Below, piece after piece: positions 27,641 to 35,883 of a DNA stretch of 64,000 nucleotides. Position numbers and translations under genes: made by a program. Where the stretch lies: positions 5,488,501-5,552,500 of the forward strand of contig NZ_LT629702.1 in NCBI RefSeq assembly GCF_900103345.1, read 5' to 3'. Source of the DNA: Pseudomonas azotoformans. Lineage in GTDB: Bacteria > Pseudomonadota > Gammaproteobacteria > Pseudomonadales > Pseudomonadaceae. The notes below the pieces were generated by a model. The model did not search any database. It saw only the letters and a list, made by a program, of their open reading frames with translations, and was not told the origin of the DNA. Numbering within the stretch: position 1 is the first letter of the stretch; the number at the start of each line of letters is the position of its first letter.

Positions 27641-28351
27641 TTACTTGAGGGTCACCGGCCGGGTCTCACTGACCGCTGCGACTTTGCGTGTGGCGACGCC
27701 GGTGGCCTTGAGTTTCTCCGCACGGGCCTGGGCTTCGGTGAACTGCTCGCGGCTCAGGCCCAACTGGCTGACCACCTTGGCCGCTTGGCCCCAGTCGTTC
27801 TGGTAGATCAACAGCGTAACCAGGTTGACGGCGGCCAACGGGTCGCCTTGCTTGAGTTCGATGGCGGTCATGAATTCAAAACGGGCGTCTTCCACACGCA
27901 GTTGGTTGAGGTACACCACGCCCAGGTCATTGCGGATTTTTTCGTCTGTGGGTGCTAGCTGCGCTGCCCGTTGCAGGTGGGCCATGGCCTGTCCGTTGTC
28001 GCCCCTGGCGACCGCCAATTGCCCCAGGCCGTGCTCGCCGTCGGCCGTCATGCAGGTGCCGAGCAGGCTGCGGTACAACGGCTCGGCTTCGCTGCGCCCG
28101 AGCAGGCGGTAAGTGCGGGCCTTGCGCTGGCGCACCTGGGGCAGGGACTCGGGCAGGTTTTGCAGGTTGGCCAGGCTGGCGTGCAGCTTGCCTTCGCTTG
28201 CCAGGTCATCGGACAGGTTGAGCGCCAATTCCTGGTCCGAACTCGGCTTGGTGCAACTGCCCGGTGAGGTCAGCGTCGCCCAGGGTGATTGGCCGTTGGT
28301 GGCGCAGCCGCCGAGCATCAGCAGCGTCAGGCCGGCAATCAGTGCTTTCAT
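27641..28351 (-). CDS. tadD: TadD, TPR lipoprotein of the Flp pilus machine
   Basis: A 236-residue outer-membrane lipoprotein (signal MKALIAGLTLLMLGGCAT, lipobox LGGC, Cys 16). The body consists of TPR helices from about residue 75 on, including LGQLAVARGDNGQAMAHLQR and NDLGVVYLNQLRVEDARFEF. TadD helps assemble or localise the RcpA secretin, as pilotins do in related systems. Ten bases separate it from tadC upstream and from the DUF3613 gene downstream. Confidence 0.88.
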   Translation of the reverse strand: MKALIAGLTLLMLGGCATNGQSPWATLTSPGSCTKPSSDQELALNLSDDLASEGKLHASLANLQNLPESLPQVRQRKARTYRLLGRSEAEPLYRSLLGTCMTADGEHGLGQLAVARGDNGQAMAHLQRAAQLAPTDEKIRNDLGVVYLNQLRVEDARFEFMTAIELKQGDPLAAVNLVTLLIYQNDWGQAAKVVSQLGLSREQFTEAQARAEKLKATGVATRKVAAVSETRPVTLK

Positions 28352-28361
28352 AGCGGTCTCC

Positions 28362-29258
28362 TTAAAAGTGACTCAACGCGCGGGCGATGCCGATAAAGGC
28401 CGGGCCGCCGAGCACGATCAGCAAAGCGGGGAACAGAAACACCATCATCACCACCGACATTTTTGCCGACATCTTCGAGATGTATTCCTGCAAACGGGTC
28501 AGCCGCCGGTCGTCGAGCAGTTGCTTGAGGGCCAGCAAGGACTTCATCGCGCCGCCGCCCTGCTGGATCAATTGCTGAAGGATGATGCAGGTGTCGGTGA
28601 ACTCGTCCACCTCCAGCAGGCGCACGGTCTTGCCCAGTTCTTCGCCCAGCTCCAGCCCGGAATCGACTCGCGCCAGGATCAGGCGCAATTCATGGGTCAG
28701 CGCGGGAAGCAGGCGTTGGGCTTCGTTGCCCAATACCCGCAGCGACTGTTCAACCGCCATACCCGATTCGAACAGGATGCGCAGCAGTGGAATGAAGGTT
28801 GAAATTTCTTTGGCGATGGTCTGTTGTCGATGTTTGGCGGCAGCGGCGAGCACGCGCTTGGGCAGCAGGTAGCCGATACCCAGGGCAAACATCGGCGCAA
28901 TCCATGCGGGGTCCGCGTGTGGGAACAGTATCTGCTGGCCAAGCAAGGTGAGACCCAGCAGCACAATCGGTGTACCGACCTGGAAGGCGGCGAACAGCGA
29001 ACGCTGGCTGGCCTTGCGCCAACCTACGCGGTGGAGCAGGGTCTGGGTCTCGTTGTCCAGGCTGACCGAACGCTGTGCCAGGCTGCTGCCGCCCAGTTGG
29101 CGGATGAGCGTGGCGAGTTTGTCATCAGTGCCCATCCGCCCCTGCAAGCGCTCCGCGACCCTGCGGTCGCGCCGCCGGTTTTCGAGCAACTGGCCACCCA
29201 CCAGGACTGCGGCGGCGAGCAACAACAAGGCGAAGGCCAGCAGTGCCATCTCAAACAC
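28362..29258 (-). CDS. tadC: TadC, inner-membrane platform protein
   Basis: A 298-residue protein of the type II secretion F (GspF) superfamily, the second of two platform subunits of the Tad machine. It has an N-terminal membrane segment (ALLAFALLLLAAAVLVGGQL), two central ones and a C-terminal one (VVMMVFLFPALLIVLGGPAF). The T2SF domain covers about residues 140-270. The start overlaps the tadB stop by eight bases. Confidence 0.92.
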   Translation of the reverse strand: MFEMALLAFALLLLAAAVLVGGQLLENRRRDRRVAERLQGRMGTDDKLATLIRQLGGSSLAQRSVSLDNETQTLLHRVGWRKASQRSLFAAFQVGTPIVLLGLTLLGQQILFPHADPAWIAPMFALGIGYLLPKRVLAAAAKHRQQTIAKEISTFIPLLRILFESGMAVEQSLRVLGNEAQRLLPALTHELRLILARVDSGLELGEELGKTVRLLEVDEFTDTCIILQQLIQQGGGAMKSLLALKQLLDDRRLTRLQEYISKMSAKMSVVMMVFLFPALLIVLGGPAFIGIARALSHF

Positions 29259-30132
29259 TCCTCAACATGCGCCACATGGCCAGGGTGCCGGTCACGTCCA
29301 TCGCCAGTGCGACGAAGAGCAGGGTGCGCCCGGTGTCGTCGTTCCACATGGTCATCAGGTAGTCAGGGTTGACCATCAGGAAGTACGCCACGATCAGGAT
29401 GGGCAGCCCGCCCAGCACATAGGCGGTCATGCGCGTTTCACCGGTCATGGCCTTGAGTTGCCTCGCGCCTTGTTCGCGCTCGCGGATCATCTTGATCAGG
29501 TTTTCCAGCAGTTCACTGGCGTTGCCGCCGTAGCGGTGGTTGACCTTCAGGCCGAGGGCGAACAGGCGGAATTCGTCCTGCTCGTAGAACTCGGCGAAGT
29601 CGCTCACCGAGTCCGGCAGGCTGACCCCCATGCGCACGTTGCGCTGCACGCGAGCCATGGCGTCCTTGAGTGGGTTTTCGATGCCCTCGACACCGCCCAG
29701 TACGGCGTCCGCCAGGGTTCTGCCGGACTTGAGGCTGCGTACGCTGTGGTCGAGCAACTGCGGCAGTTGCTCGACCATGCGCTGCACGCGCCGTTGATAG
29801 CGCCAACTGATGTAGACGCGCAGTACCAGGGGCGGTGCCACGATCATCGTGATCAGACCCAGCCCGTCGGCGAGCAGCCAGCCGAGCAGTGCGCCGATCA
29901 CCCAGGCGCTCAGCCACAGGCCCAGGCGGTCGGTGGGTTTGCCCAGCCCGGCGCGTTGGAACATGCGCTCAAGGCCGTTCCACGTTGTGTTCGGTTCCTG
30001 GGTTTCGGGCTGGCCATCGCCGAGTCGCTCCAGCACGCGGTCCGTCCGGGCTTTGCGCAGGCCATGCTGAAACTGCCAGAACGACAGGCCGATCAACAGC
30101 AGGCAGACAAGCAACAATATCGGTCCGGTCAT
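29251..30132 (-). CDS. tadB: TadB, inner-membrane platform protein
   Basis: A 293-residue GspF-superfamily protein that pairs with TadC and contacts the TadA ATPase. The N-terminal anchor starts at MTGPILLLVCLLLIGLSFW. The T2SF domain (about residues 130-260) includes LPQLLDHSVRSLKSGRTLAD. The open frame reaches 30273, inside tadA, but ATG 30132 begins the membrane segment and lies 10 bases after the tadA stop, so it is chosen. Confidence 0.92.
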   Translation of the reverse strand: MTGPILLLVCLLLIGLSFWQFQHGLRKARTDRVLERLGDGQPETQEPNTTWNGLERMFQRAGLGKPTDRLGLWLSAWVIGALLGWLLADGLGLITMIVAPPLVLRVYISWRYQRRVQRMVEQLPQLLDHSVRSLKSGRTLADAVLGGVEGIENPLKDAMARVQRNVRMGVSLPDSVSDFAEFYEQDEFRLFALGLKVNHRYGGNASELLENLIKMIREREQGARQLKAMTGETRMTAYVLGGLPILIVAYFLMVNPDYLMTMWNDDTGRTLLFVALAMDVTGTLAMWRMLRSV

Positions 30133-30142
30133 CACGCGCTCC

Positions 30143-31414
30143 CTAGGACTGCAACGCCGATTCGCGGCGCAGTTTGTCGCCGGCCGGGTTGAGCGCTTCG
30201 CGCAGGAAGCCAAAGCCGGTGCGCCGGTCCAGGCGGAACAGGGTATTGGTGACGTACACGTCATCACGCACACCGACCACTTCCACCACTTCGCTCACGC
30301 AGCGACGGCCGTCGGGCATGCGCGTCAGTTGGATGATCACGTCCAGTGCGGCGCAGATCATCTGGCGCAGGGTTTTTTCGGCGATTACCCGCCCGGTCAG
30401 GCCCACCAGGGTTTCCAGGCGCAGCAACGCATCCTGGGCGTTGTTGGCGTGCACGGTGCTCATGGAACCGTCGTGGCCGGTGTTCATCGCCGTCATCACG
30501 TCGAGTACTTCGACACCACGGATCTCGCCCAGGATGATGCGGTCCGGGCGCATCCGCAGGGCGTTGCGGATCAGGTCGCTGGACTTGACTTCGCCGTGGC
30601 CCTCGGCGTTGGGCGGCCGGGTTTCCAGGCGTACCACGTGGGGGTGGCCCAATTGCAATTCGGCGACGTCTTCGATGGTCACCAGGCGCTCGTGGGGGTT
30701 GATCAACTGGCTGAGGATATTCAACAGCGTGGTCTTGCCGGTGCCGGTGCCGCCGCTGATCAGGATATTGCAGCGCTTGCCCACGGCCTCCTGGAAGAAC
30801 TCGAAAATGCTCTGGTCGATGGTCTGCATGGCGACCAGGTCAGTGCTCTTGAGCATGTCTTTGCGGAATTTTCGAATCGACAGGCACGGGCCATCCAGGG
30901 CAATCGGCGGGATGATCGCATTGACCCGGCTACCGTCGGGCAGGCGCGCATCCACCATTGGCGAAGACTCATCCAGGCGTCGGCCCAGCGGCGCCAAGAT
31001 GCGTTGCATCACGCGCTCCACATGGTGGTCGTCGATGAAGCGCAGGTCGCTCTGGTGCAGCAAACCATCACGTTCGATGAAGACCCGATGTGGCCCGTTG
31101 ACCAGGATTTCGGTGATCGAAGGGTCACGCAGCAGCACTTCCAGTGGGCCGAAACCGGTGAGTTCGTCGACGATCTCTTCGGCCAGGCGCTCCATCTCAT
31201 AGCGTGAGATCGCCAGGCGCATGCGCGTGATGTATTCGGAGACCTTGTCGATGACAAATTGCGCCAGGGATTGGCGTGTACCTTCGAGCAGGTTCTTGCC
31301 CGACTCCTCGATGGCGTCGATGATGTAGCGGTGCAGCACCAGTTTCAGGCCATCGTGATCGGTGTTGCCACCGGCAGCGCGGGCTGGGCCGCCAAACAGT
31401 TTTTCGCCGCTCAT
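30143..31414 (-). CDS. tadA: TadA, pilus assembly ATPase (CpaF)
   Basis: A 423-residue secretion ATPase of the GspE/VirB11 superfamily that powers Flp pilus extension and, in this branch, also retraction. The Walker A motif is ISGGTGTGKTTLLN (near residue 225). The Asp box (RLETRPPN region), Walker B (RPDRIILGEIRG) and His box (GHDGSMSTVHAN) are all intact. The N-terminal helical domain typical of CpaF spans about 1-100. Its start overlaps the tadZ stop by four bases. Confidence 0.95.
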   Translation of the reverse strand: MSGEKLFGGPARAAGGNTDHDGLKLVLHRYIIDAIEESGKNLLEGTRQSLAQFVIDKVSEYITRMRLAISRYEMERLAEEIVDELTGFGPLEVLLRDPSITEILVNGPHRVFIERDGLLHQSDLRFIDDHHVERVMQRILAPLGRRLDESSPMVDARLPDGSRVNAIIPPIALDGPCLSIRKFRKDMLKSTDLVAMQTIDQSIFEFFQEAVGKRCNILISGGTGTGKTTLLNILSQLINPHERLVTIEDVAELQLGHPHVVRLETRPPNAEGHGEVKSSDLIRNALRMRPDRIILGEIRGVEVLDVMTAMNTGHDGSMSTVHANNAQDALLRLETLVGLTGRVIAEKTLRQMICAALDVIIQLTRMPDGRRCVSEVVEVVGVRDDVYVTNTLFRLDRRTGFGFLREALNPAGDKLRRESALQS

Positions 31415-32604
31415 CGTCCGGACCCCAGGAAGCGTTCAAACCAGCGCATCGAGGGCTTTGCCAAACCCTCGGAGCGTTTTGCCAGGCGCTCGCCCAAGGC
31501 ACGTACGGCCTGGGTCAAGGGTTCGCGTGGCGCCAGGGCGAACAGGGTCTGGCCCTGGTTTTTCACATTCAGGCGCAATTCGGCGCTCAGGGGCAGCACG
31601 GCGACGCACTCCAGGCCGAAGCTTTTCTCCAGGGCTTCGGTGTCCGGCGCGCAGGCTTTGATATAGCGGTCCACCACTAGCTTGGCGTGATCGAGCTTCA
31701 TGCCTTTCTCGCGCCAGCGGTTGATCACTGCCAGGTTGCGGCGGCAGTCCAGCACGTTCTGATCGGTACACCACAGCAGTTTGTCGCAATGGCCGACAAA
31801 GGTGCGCAGGGCTTCGCTGTCCGGCTGACCGGTAATGTTGACGACGATGTGCTGGAAGTGTTGGCGCAAGGCGCTGAGCAACATGTACAGCTCGGCGGCG
31901 CTGGTGAGTTTGAGTGGTTCATCACCGGTGGCGTACGCCAGGATGCGCAGGCCATCCAGGGCGGTGGTGAACGCGCTGTTGATCATGGTGGTGTCGAGGC
32001 GGCGCAGATGCCGCAGCGCATCGCCGAAATTGAACGTGCTCTCCAGGCCCAGCAGCGCCAGGCTGTCGCTGCGTGGCAGGCCCAGGTCGAGCAGCAGGGT
32101 CTGCTGCCCGCTCTTCTGCACCACCAGCGCCAGGTGAGTGGCCAGCATTGCACCATCCGCGTTGCTTTGGGTGCCGAACAGCACGGTCAAGCCGCCCAGT
32201 TGTGCATGCGGAGCCACCGTCGGCAGGCGCTTGCTCAGGCGCCGCACCAGGCCGGCCACTTCGCTGGAGCGCGAGCCGTAGGCGACAAAGTCGCGGGCGC
32301 CGGCACGCATGGCATTCAGGACAAGCTGGTTGTCCATACCATCGCCCAAGGCGACCACGGCGAGCATCGGCTTGGCTTCCAGGGCACCTTCGATCAGTGC
32401 GCTCTGGGCCACCAGGTTTTCGCGGTCCAGGCCGACGAACACCAGGTTGGCGAAGGTCACGTCCACCAGCGCCAACAGTTCGTCCAGGCTGCCGGTGCCG
32501 GCGCTCACTACCTGGCCTAGCGGCGCGAGCGCACCCTGCAGCCACTCAAGGTCGGTGGTGTTGCGGGTGATGGCGAGGAAGGTCTGGCTCAGGCTATCGC
32601 TCAT
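31411..32604 (-). CDS. tadZ: TadZ, pilus localisation protein (CpaE-like)
   Basis: A 397-residue protein with a receiver-like N-terminal domain (about 1-130) and a ParA/MinD-like C-terminal domain. TadZ places the pilus machine at the cell pole. The ATP-binding loop is atypical: in the position of the Walker A signature stands VLFGTQSNADGAMLA, with no conserved Lys, so ATP hydrolysis by a standard MinD mechanism is doubtful. A receiver Asp is also not evident. It overlaps rcpA by four bases upstream and tadA by four bases downstream. Confidence 0.88.
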   Translation of the reverse strand: MSDSLSQTFLAITRNTTDLEWLQGALAPLGQVVSAGTGSLDELLALVDVTFANLVFVGLDRENLVAQSALIEGALEAKPMLAVVALGDGMDNQLVLNAMRAGARDFVAYGSRSSEVAGLVRRLSKRLPTVAPHAQLGGLTVLFGTQSNADGAMLATHLALVVQKSGQQTLLLDLGLPRSDSLALLGLESTFNFGDALRHLRRLDTTMINSAFTTALDGLRILAYATGDEPLKLTSAAELYMLLSALRQHFQHIVVNITGQPDSEALRTFVGHCDKLLWCTDQNVLDCRRNLAVINRWREKGMKLDHAKLVVDRYIKACAPDTEALEKSFGLECVAVLPLSAELRLNVKNQGQTLFALAPREPLTQAVRALGERLAKRSEGLAKPSMRWFERFLGSGR

Positions 32605-33818
32605 TGGGAAAGTCCAGTGCGACGGTCGAAGTTGCCGTTTTCCAGGAAGAACAGCCGGTACCAGTTCGGGTCGTAGCTGCGCAGTTTTTCGCCAGGCAAG
32701 GAGGGCAGTTGGGCGTTGGCGGCCAACGGCTGCACCAGGTGCGGCGTGACGATCATCAACAGCTCTTTTTCTTCTCGGCTGATCGTGGAGTCACGGAAAA
32801 ACGCACCGAGGATCGGGATATCACCCAGCCCTGGAAATTTGTCGATGCTAGAGCGGTTGTTGGTGCTGATCAGGCCGCTGATCACAAAACTTTCGCCATC
32901 GGCCAGGGACACGCTGGTGTCGGTGCGGCGTACGGTCAGGGCCGGCACCTGGATGCCTTGGATCTGTATCGCGTTGCTGTAGTCCAGTTCGCTGACTTCC
33001 GGCGCCACCTTGAGGGTGATGCGGTTGCGGTCAATCACGGTGGGGGTCAGGGTCAGGCGAATGCCGAACTCTTTGTATTCGATGGAGATGGTATCGCTGC
33101 CGGCGCTGGGCACCGGGATGGGCACTTCACCGCCGGCCAGGAAGGATGCGCTCTGCCCGCTCATGGCCACCAGGCTTGGGCGTGCCAGGGTGTAGGCAAA
33201 ACCGCTGCGTTCCAGGGCGTTGATCATGGCTTTGACCCGGCCGCCGCCAAAGCCGACGTTGAAATTGTCCGTGCTCACCGGCAGCTTGAAGACACCCTCG
33301 GAGGGCGAAAGAAGGCTGGGGCTACCGAGGAAAAAATTGGTGCCCACGCCGAGAAACTTCGTGCTGGCTTCCTTGAGCTTGGTACGGCTGACTTCCACGA
33401 AGCGGATATCGGTCTGCACCTGGCTGGGCAGCAACGGGTCTTGCGAGGGCGACAGCGACACACTGGTCAGCGCCGAGGTGGCCTTGCCCTTGACGAACAC
33501 CATGCTCTGGCGCGGCGCGCTGGCGCAGGCGGTCCACACCAGCAGGCTGGTGGCGCCGCTGCTGACACCGGTGAGCAGGAAGTGACGGTCACCGTTGACC
33601 CGCACATCGGCGATCTTCGGGTCGCCGATGGCCAGGCGCGTGATTGCCACGGGGGATTGCAGTTCCTGTTGCAGGCCTTCTCCCACCTCGACCACGGCGG
33701 GCAACTGGCCCAGGGTGCTGCAATTGCCCGGCGCTGCCAGTGCCATGCCGATCGGCAGGCTCGACAGCATCAAGGCGCAGGCCAGCTGCGTGAACATGGG
33801 TGCGTAGCGATGGCTCAT
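32601..33818 (-). CDS. rcpA: RcpA, outer-membrane secretin (CpaC)
   Basis: A 405-residue secretin that forms the outer-membrane channel of the Flp pilus. A signal peptide (MFTQLACALMLSSLPIGMALA region) is followed by a BON/N0-like domain with the typical TRLAIGDPKIADVRV, then the secretin domain from about residue 150, with VPIPVPSAGSDTISIEYKEF and the C-terminal signature GESFVISGLI. The end (LLMIVTPHLVQPL) is the usual secretin closing strand. It is shorter than type II secretins, as expected of this family. It follows rcpC by 19 bases. Confidence 0.93.
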   Translation of the reverse strand: MSHRYAPMFTQLACALMLSSLPIGMALAAPGNCSTLGQLPAVVEVGEGLQQELQSPVAITRLAIGDPKIADVRVNGDRHFLLTGVSSGATSLLVWTACASAPRQSMVFVKGKATSALTSVSLSPSQDPLLPSQVQTDIRFVEVSRTKLKEASTKFLGVGTNFFLGSPSLLSPSEGVFKLPVSTDNFNVGFGGGRVKAMINALERSGFAYTLARPSLVAMSGQSASFLAGGEVPIPVPSAGSDTISIEYKEFGIRLTLTPTVIDRNRITLKVAPEVSELDYSNAIQIQGIQVPALTVRRTDTSVSLADGESFVISGLISTNNRSSIDKFPGLGDIPILGAFFRDSTISREEKELLMIVTPHLVQPLAANAQLPSLPGEKLRSYDPNWYRLFFLENGNFDRRTGLSQ

Positions 33819-33837
33819 TCAAGGCATCCTTGTTCGA

Positions 33838-34779
33838 TCACGGGGTTTGTGGCGCCGCTTGGGCGCCGCGAATCACTTCGATGCCACGGCGTACGCCAGG
33901 CGTGACGCCAGCCGGCACGACGCGCTTGGGCGGGGCGCTCAACGCCAGTTGAGTGAACTGGTAAAGGTCACGGTTGGCACTTTCCAGCTTTTGCGCGGTG
34001 TCGTCTTCACCGGCCCAGTAGCGGCTGAGCAGTTGTTCCTCGGCACTGCGCACGGCCAGGCGCAAGGTCCCGGCTTGAGACGCGAGCATCAGGCGGCTTA
34101 ACAAAGGCTCCGGCACGGCCAGCACCACAGTGCGTGCGGCGAGTCGGCGTTGGATGGCCTGGGCGCGTTCTTCGGCGGTAGCCGGTGGTGGCACTGCCGG
34201 TTTGCCATCGTTGGCCAGGCCCAATTGATCGCCAACGCTGAGCAGGCGCATGGCCGGAAGGACGATCTGCGCCGACTGTTCGGCGTTGCCGGCATCCTGG
34301 CGCAGGAACAGCAGCACATCCACGTAATCGCCTGGGCTCAATTGGCCGCCGGCACCGACCACCTCATCCACGGCCACGGCCAGCGCGCGTTCGTTGGGGC
34401 GGATCATGCGAGCGAGGGGGCCGCCAGCGCTAAAGCTGTCTTCGGTGAGCCAGGTGCCGGCGCCGAGGGTTCTCAGGGGTATGCGGCCGATGGCCTGCTC
34501 GAGCTGAGTCAGGCTGCCGGCGGGCACGGTGCGTAGTTTCTCGACGGACAGGTCGGCGGCGGTCAGTGGCGTAAAGGCAGGCACGTCATGCAGCAGGACG
34601 ACCACCGGCCGACGGGTCTGGTCTTCAGCGGCGGCAAGGGTTTTTTCGACGGAAATGACAGGTGCGGGAGGCGCTGCAACGGGCTCAGGTGCGCGGCTCA
34701 ATACAAGCCCCCAGTACCCGGCGATCAATGCCCCGATCAGCAACAAGCCGGCCAGGACCATGCTGATGCGACTGTTCAT
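33838..34779 (-). CDS. rcpC: RcpC, Flp pilus assembly protein (CpaB)
   Basis: A 313-residue periplasmic protein anchored by an N-terminal membrane segment (MNSRISMVLAGLLLIGALIA). A SAF domain lies at about 65-130 (LLHDVPAFTPLTAADL region), with the RcpC/CpaB domain after it (RMIRPNERALAVAVDEVVG, GDYVDVLLF). The family is linked to stabilising the secretin. The frame extends to 34809, but ATG 34779 has agggagag five bases upstream and begins the anchor. It is the first gene of the eight-gene tad operon. Confidence 0.92.
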   Translation of the reverse strand: MNSRISMVLAGLLLIGALIAGYWGLVLSRAPEPVAAPPAPVISVEKTLAAAEDQTRRPVVVLLHDVPAFTPLTAADLSVEKLRTVPAGSLTQLEQAIGRIPLRTLGAGTWLTEDSFSAGGPLARMIRPNERALAVAVDEVVGAGGQLSPGDYVDVLLFLRQDAGNAEQSAQIVLPAMRLLSVGDQLGLANDGKPAVPPPATAEERAQAIQRRLAARTVVLAVPEPLLSRLMLASQAGTLRLAVRSAEEQLLSRYWAGEDDTAQKLESANRDLYQFTQLALSAPPKRVVPAGVTPGVRRGIEVIRGAQAAPQTP

Positions 34780-35110
34780 GACGGCTCTCCCTTTCCCGTT
34801 GCACTGCACACCCTGTTAATCCAAACGGGTTAATCCGCAACCTGGCTGTGATGAACATCTAACGATTTGGCTATTTGAAGGTAGCTCAGCTAGGACGAAA
34901 TGCCATTACCGCCAAGAAAATTTATCTGAGGGCTAAAAGGCCCCGTTTAAATAGTGGTGGTGTGGCACCAACTTTACGACTAATACTTTCTGATTAATCC
35001 GTTCTTACAGTTGTGAGGCTGGGGTTTGTTGACAATGCTCTAGTGGCACGCCGCGATCCTTTGGTGTTAGAGCCTTTCCGGCTTTCAGTGGCGTTTTAGG
35101 GAGAAGTCTT
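34780..35110. promoter_or_regulatory. Divergent promoter region between rcpC and flp
   Basis: 331 bases without a gene, AT-richer than its flanks, that must hold the promoters of the rcpC operon (reverse) and of flp (forward). An interrupted palindrome tggtg-tgg-cacca lies at 34958-34970 and a TTGACA at 35029-35034, without a convincing -10 partner. By analogy with P. aeruginosa, PprB should bind here; the exact site is not evident by eye. Confidence 0.5.
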
Positions 35111-35308
35111 ATGTTCCTTGACCTGATGTTGAAGATTTATGTTCAGACGCAGCTATTCTTTAAGCGTAAAGAGGGTGCCTCAGGTATTGAGTACGCGATT
35201 ATCGTTGCGCTGGTTGCACTCGTTATTGTCGGCGCCGGCTCTGGGCTTGGCGCTAAAGTTGCTTCCGTGTTCAACTCGATTGCTAACAAAATGACGACGG
35301 CGACCTGA
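35111..35308 (+). CDS. flp: Flp major pilin
   Basis: A 65-residue type IVb prepilin, the structural subunit of the Flp pilus. The leader (25 residues, basic near its end) stops at RKEG, and mature Flp starts ASGIEYAIIVALVALVIV, with Glu +5 and Tyr +6 as in all Flp pilins. The mature protein is only about 40 residues, mostly hydrophobic helix with a short polar tail. ATG 35111 has agggagaag upstream. It is divergent from the rcpC operon. Confidence 0.95.
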   Translation: MFLDLMLKIYVQTQLFFKRKEGASGIEYAIIVALVALVIVGAGSGLGAKVASVFNSIANKMTTAT

Positions 35309-35362
35309 GTTAATTCAACTTGTGGTTACCCTTGCGGCGGCTCACTTTCTTCAGGTACGGCT

Positions 35363-35764
35363 ATGAGCGAACAGTCTTCTGCGCGCCAGCAAATTCTATT
35401 GGTGGACGATGAAGAGGACGCCCTGATCGAACTTGCCGAATCCCTCGGAAACGAGGGATTTGTCTGTTTTACCGCCAACTCCGTCACGTTCGCCCTGCAA
35501 GAATTGACACTTCACCCCGACATCGCCCTGGTGATCACCGACCTGCGCATGCCCGAGGAAAGTGGCATTTCCTTGATCAAGCGCCTACGCGAACACACCT
35601 CACGCTCGCACTTGCCGGTGATTGTGATGTCGGGTCATGCCGAAATGGATGATGTGAGCGACATGCTGCGCCTGCAGGTGCTGGACCTGTTTCGCAAGCC
35701 GATCTACCTGGTGCGGTTGATCGATACGTTGAACAACCTTTTTCCCCTTCCCAAAACGGTGTAG
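35363..35764 (+). CDS. Stand-alone receiver-domain protein next to flp
   Basis: A 133-residue protein consisting of one receiver domain. All phosphorylation residues are present: LLVDDEED, the acceptor Asp in LVITDLRMPEESG, Ser in IVMSGHA and Lys in LFRKPIYL. There is no output domain. It lies 54 bases after flp on the same strand and is likely on its transcript. It could act as a phosphate sink or relay for PprA, or work by protein contact as CheY does; its kinase is unknown. It is not part of the textbook tad gene set. Confidence 0.87.
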   Translation: MSEQSSARQQILLVDDEEDALIELAESLGNEGFVCFTANSVTFALQELTLHPDIALVITDLRMPEESGISLIKRLREHTSRSHLPVIVMSGHAEMDDVSDMLRLQVLDLFRKPIYLVRLIDTLNNLFPLPKTV

Positions 35765-35810
35765 TGAGCTGGCCTGGTAAAAGCGGGAGTGCTGCGCACT
35801 CCAACGCGGG

Positions 35811-35882
35811 GCAAGCCCGCTCACCACAACAAGCCCGCTCACCACAGCAAGCCTGCTCAACACAGCAGCCCGCTCACCACAA
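35811..35882 (-). repeat. REP-type tandem repeat, right border of the Tad locus
   Basis: Four direct units of 17-18 bases (35812-35829, 35830-35847, 35848-35865, 35866-35882), consensus caagcccgctcaccacag. It is the reverse complement of the units at 20642-20694. It runs into the last codons of the downstream transporter gene. Unit length and absence of unique spacers exclude a CRISPR. Confidence 0.85.
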
Positions 35883-35883
35883 A

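Noticed and set aside
35029..35060. Sigma-70 promoter for flp built on TTGACA
   Set aside because: No acceptable -10 hexamer at 16-18 bases, so not listed as a promoter.
35811..35882. Possible CRISPR array
   Set aside because: Units are contiguous 18-base direct repeats without spacers, related to REP sequences, and no cas gene is present.
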